A stretch of DNA of 5,170 nt from Candidatus Atribacteria bacterium (GTDB taxonomy: Bacteria > Atribacterota > Phoenicimicrobiia > Phoenicimicrobiales > Stramentimicrobiaceae), in the NCBI GenBank assembly GCA_016934875.1, contig JAFGSC010000239.1, positions 1-5,170 on the forward strand, in the 5' to 3' direction. Every line of letters begins with the position of its first letter. The stretch's first letter is position 1. Below the pieces are notes generated by a model. It was not told where the DNA came from, did no database searches, and was given only the letters and a program-made list of their open reading frames with translations. Both the position numbers and the translations under genes were made by a program. Positions 4,759-5,170 of the stretch are shown in pieces.

Positions 4759-5170
4759 TTGGGAATTCTTTTACAACAGATTATTAATGGCTTATCTCTG
4801 GGATCAGTATATGCCCTGATTGCCGTTGGCTATTCACTTGTATATTCTATTCTGATGTTTTCGAATTTTGCACATGGTGGATTTCTTGTCATAGGGGGCT
4901 ATATTTCTTACTTTGCACTTAATTCTTTGGGGATGAGTATTTGGTTGGCTGGGATTGTTTCCCTTTTTGGTGCAGGTTTAGCTGCAATCATCACCGAGAG
5001 ATTAGCTTATAAGCCCATTAGGGAAAATACAAATAATACGCTTTATCTTTTAATAGCTTCGATGGGTATGAGTATTGTCATTGAAAATATTTTTGTAGTA
5101 ACGATTGGTGGAAGATTTCGTGCATTACCCCCGATTATTCCAACACAACCTGTACACCTTTTTGGTCAAA
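4759..5170 (+). CDS. livH: Branched-chain-amino-acid-type ABC transporter permease (LivH-like), N-terminal part
   Basis: The plus strand is open from a TTG at 4759 to the window edge, giving 137 residues of a protein normally near 290. It is an inner-membrane subunit that, with LivM, forms the channel for solute delivered by the upstream binding protein. The sequence matches LivH from its start: LLQQIINGLSLGSVYALIAV (4-23), GYSLVYSI, the family signature NFAHGGF at 36-42, ERLAYKPIRE at 80-89, and LLIASMGMSIVIEN at 97-110 (E. coli LivH: LISAIGMSIFLQN). At least four hydrophobic segments are visible, near 8-31, 40-57, 59-79 and 95-115. GAGGTG at 4747-4752 is six bases before the TTG, supporting it. 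An in-frame GTG at 4750 overlaps that site and is less likely, and a TAG at 4741-4743 closes the frame upstream. The gene probably continues into livM, livG and livF beyond the window. Confidence 0.92.
   Translation, partial: MGILLQQIINGLSLGSVYALIAVGYSLVYSILMFSNFAHGGFLVIGGYISYFALNSLGMSIWLAGIVSLFGAGLAAIITERLAYKPIRENTNNTLYLLIASMGMSIVIENIFVVTIGGRFRALPPIIPTQPVHLFGQ

Overview
The window looks like ordinary metabolic chromosome from an AT-rich anaerobic bacterium. Coding DNA is moderately AT-rich and the spacers are extremely so (8 G/C in the 60 bases 3061-3120). Three signs bear on the host. The main gene is a tungsten/molybdenum aldehyde:ferredoxin oxidoreductase (AOR), an enzyme of strict anaerobes. 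The Shine-Dalgarno sites are strong and Firmicutes-like. The solute-binding protein has a plain signal peptide with no lipobox cysteine, so it is probably a free periplasmic protein of a two-membrane (diderm) cell. Halanaerobiales, Atribacterota or a similar AT-rich diderm anaerobe would fit, but this is inference and the species cannot be read from the window.

Layout. Positions 1-189 (minus strand) hold the N-terminus of an exported SIMPL/DUF541-type protein, cut by the left edge. Positions 190-915 are a divergent, AT-rich spacer with a plausible promoter for that gene, several inverted repeats and no convincing gene. Positions 916-2832 (plus) encode a complete 638-residue AOR, followed at once by a long hairpin terminator, so it appears to be a single-gene unit. 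Positions 2833-3507 are a second long spacer with palindromes, short direct repeats and a few protein-like fragments. From about 3511 a branched-chain-amino-acid-type ABC transporter operon starts: the periplasmic binding protein (livJ-like, to 4674), a strong GC-rich hairpin at 4705-4739, then the first permease gene (livH-like, from a TTG at 4759), cut by the right edge.

How the genes may work together. The transporter would import branched-chain amino acids, other amino acids or a related small acid or amide. An AOR can oxidise aldehydes formed from 2-oxoacids during amino-acid fermentation and pass the electrons to ferredoxin. The two units are separated by a terminator and about 675 bases, so the functional link is only a neighbourhood-level guess. 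No moaD, ferredoxin or oxidoreductase partner gene lies next to the AOR here.

I found no clear evidence of a new biological system. The points most worth a second look are a degenerate first pterin-binding motif in the AOR, a chain of overlapping mini reading frames running into the binding-protein start codon, and an 18-base near-identical sequence (17/18) present in both long spacers.
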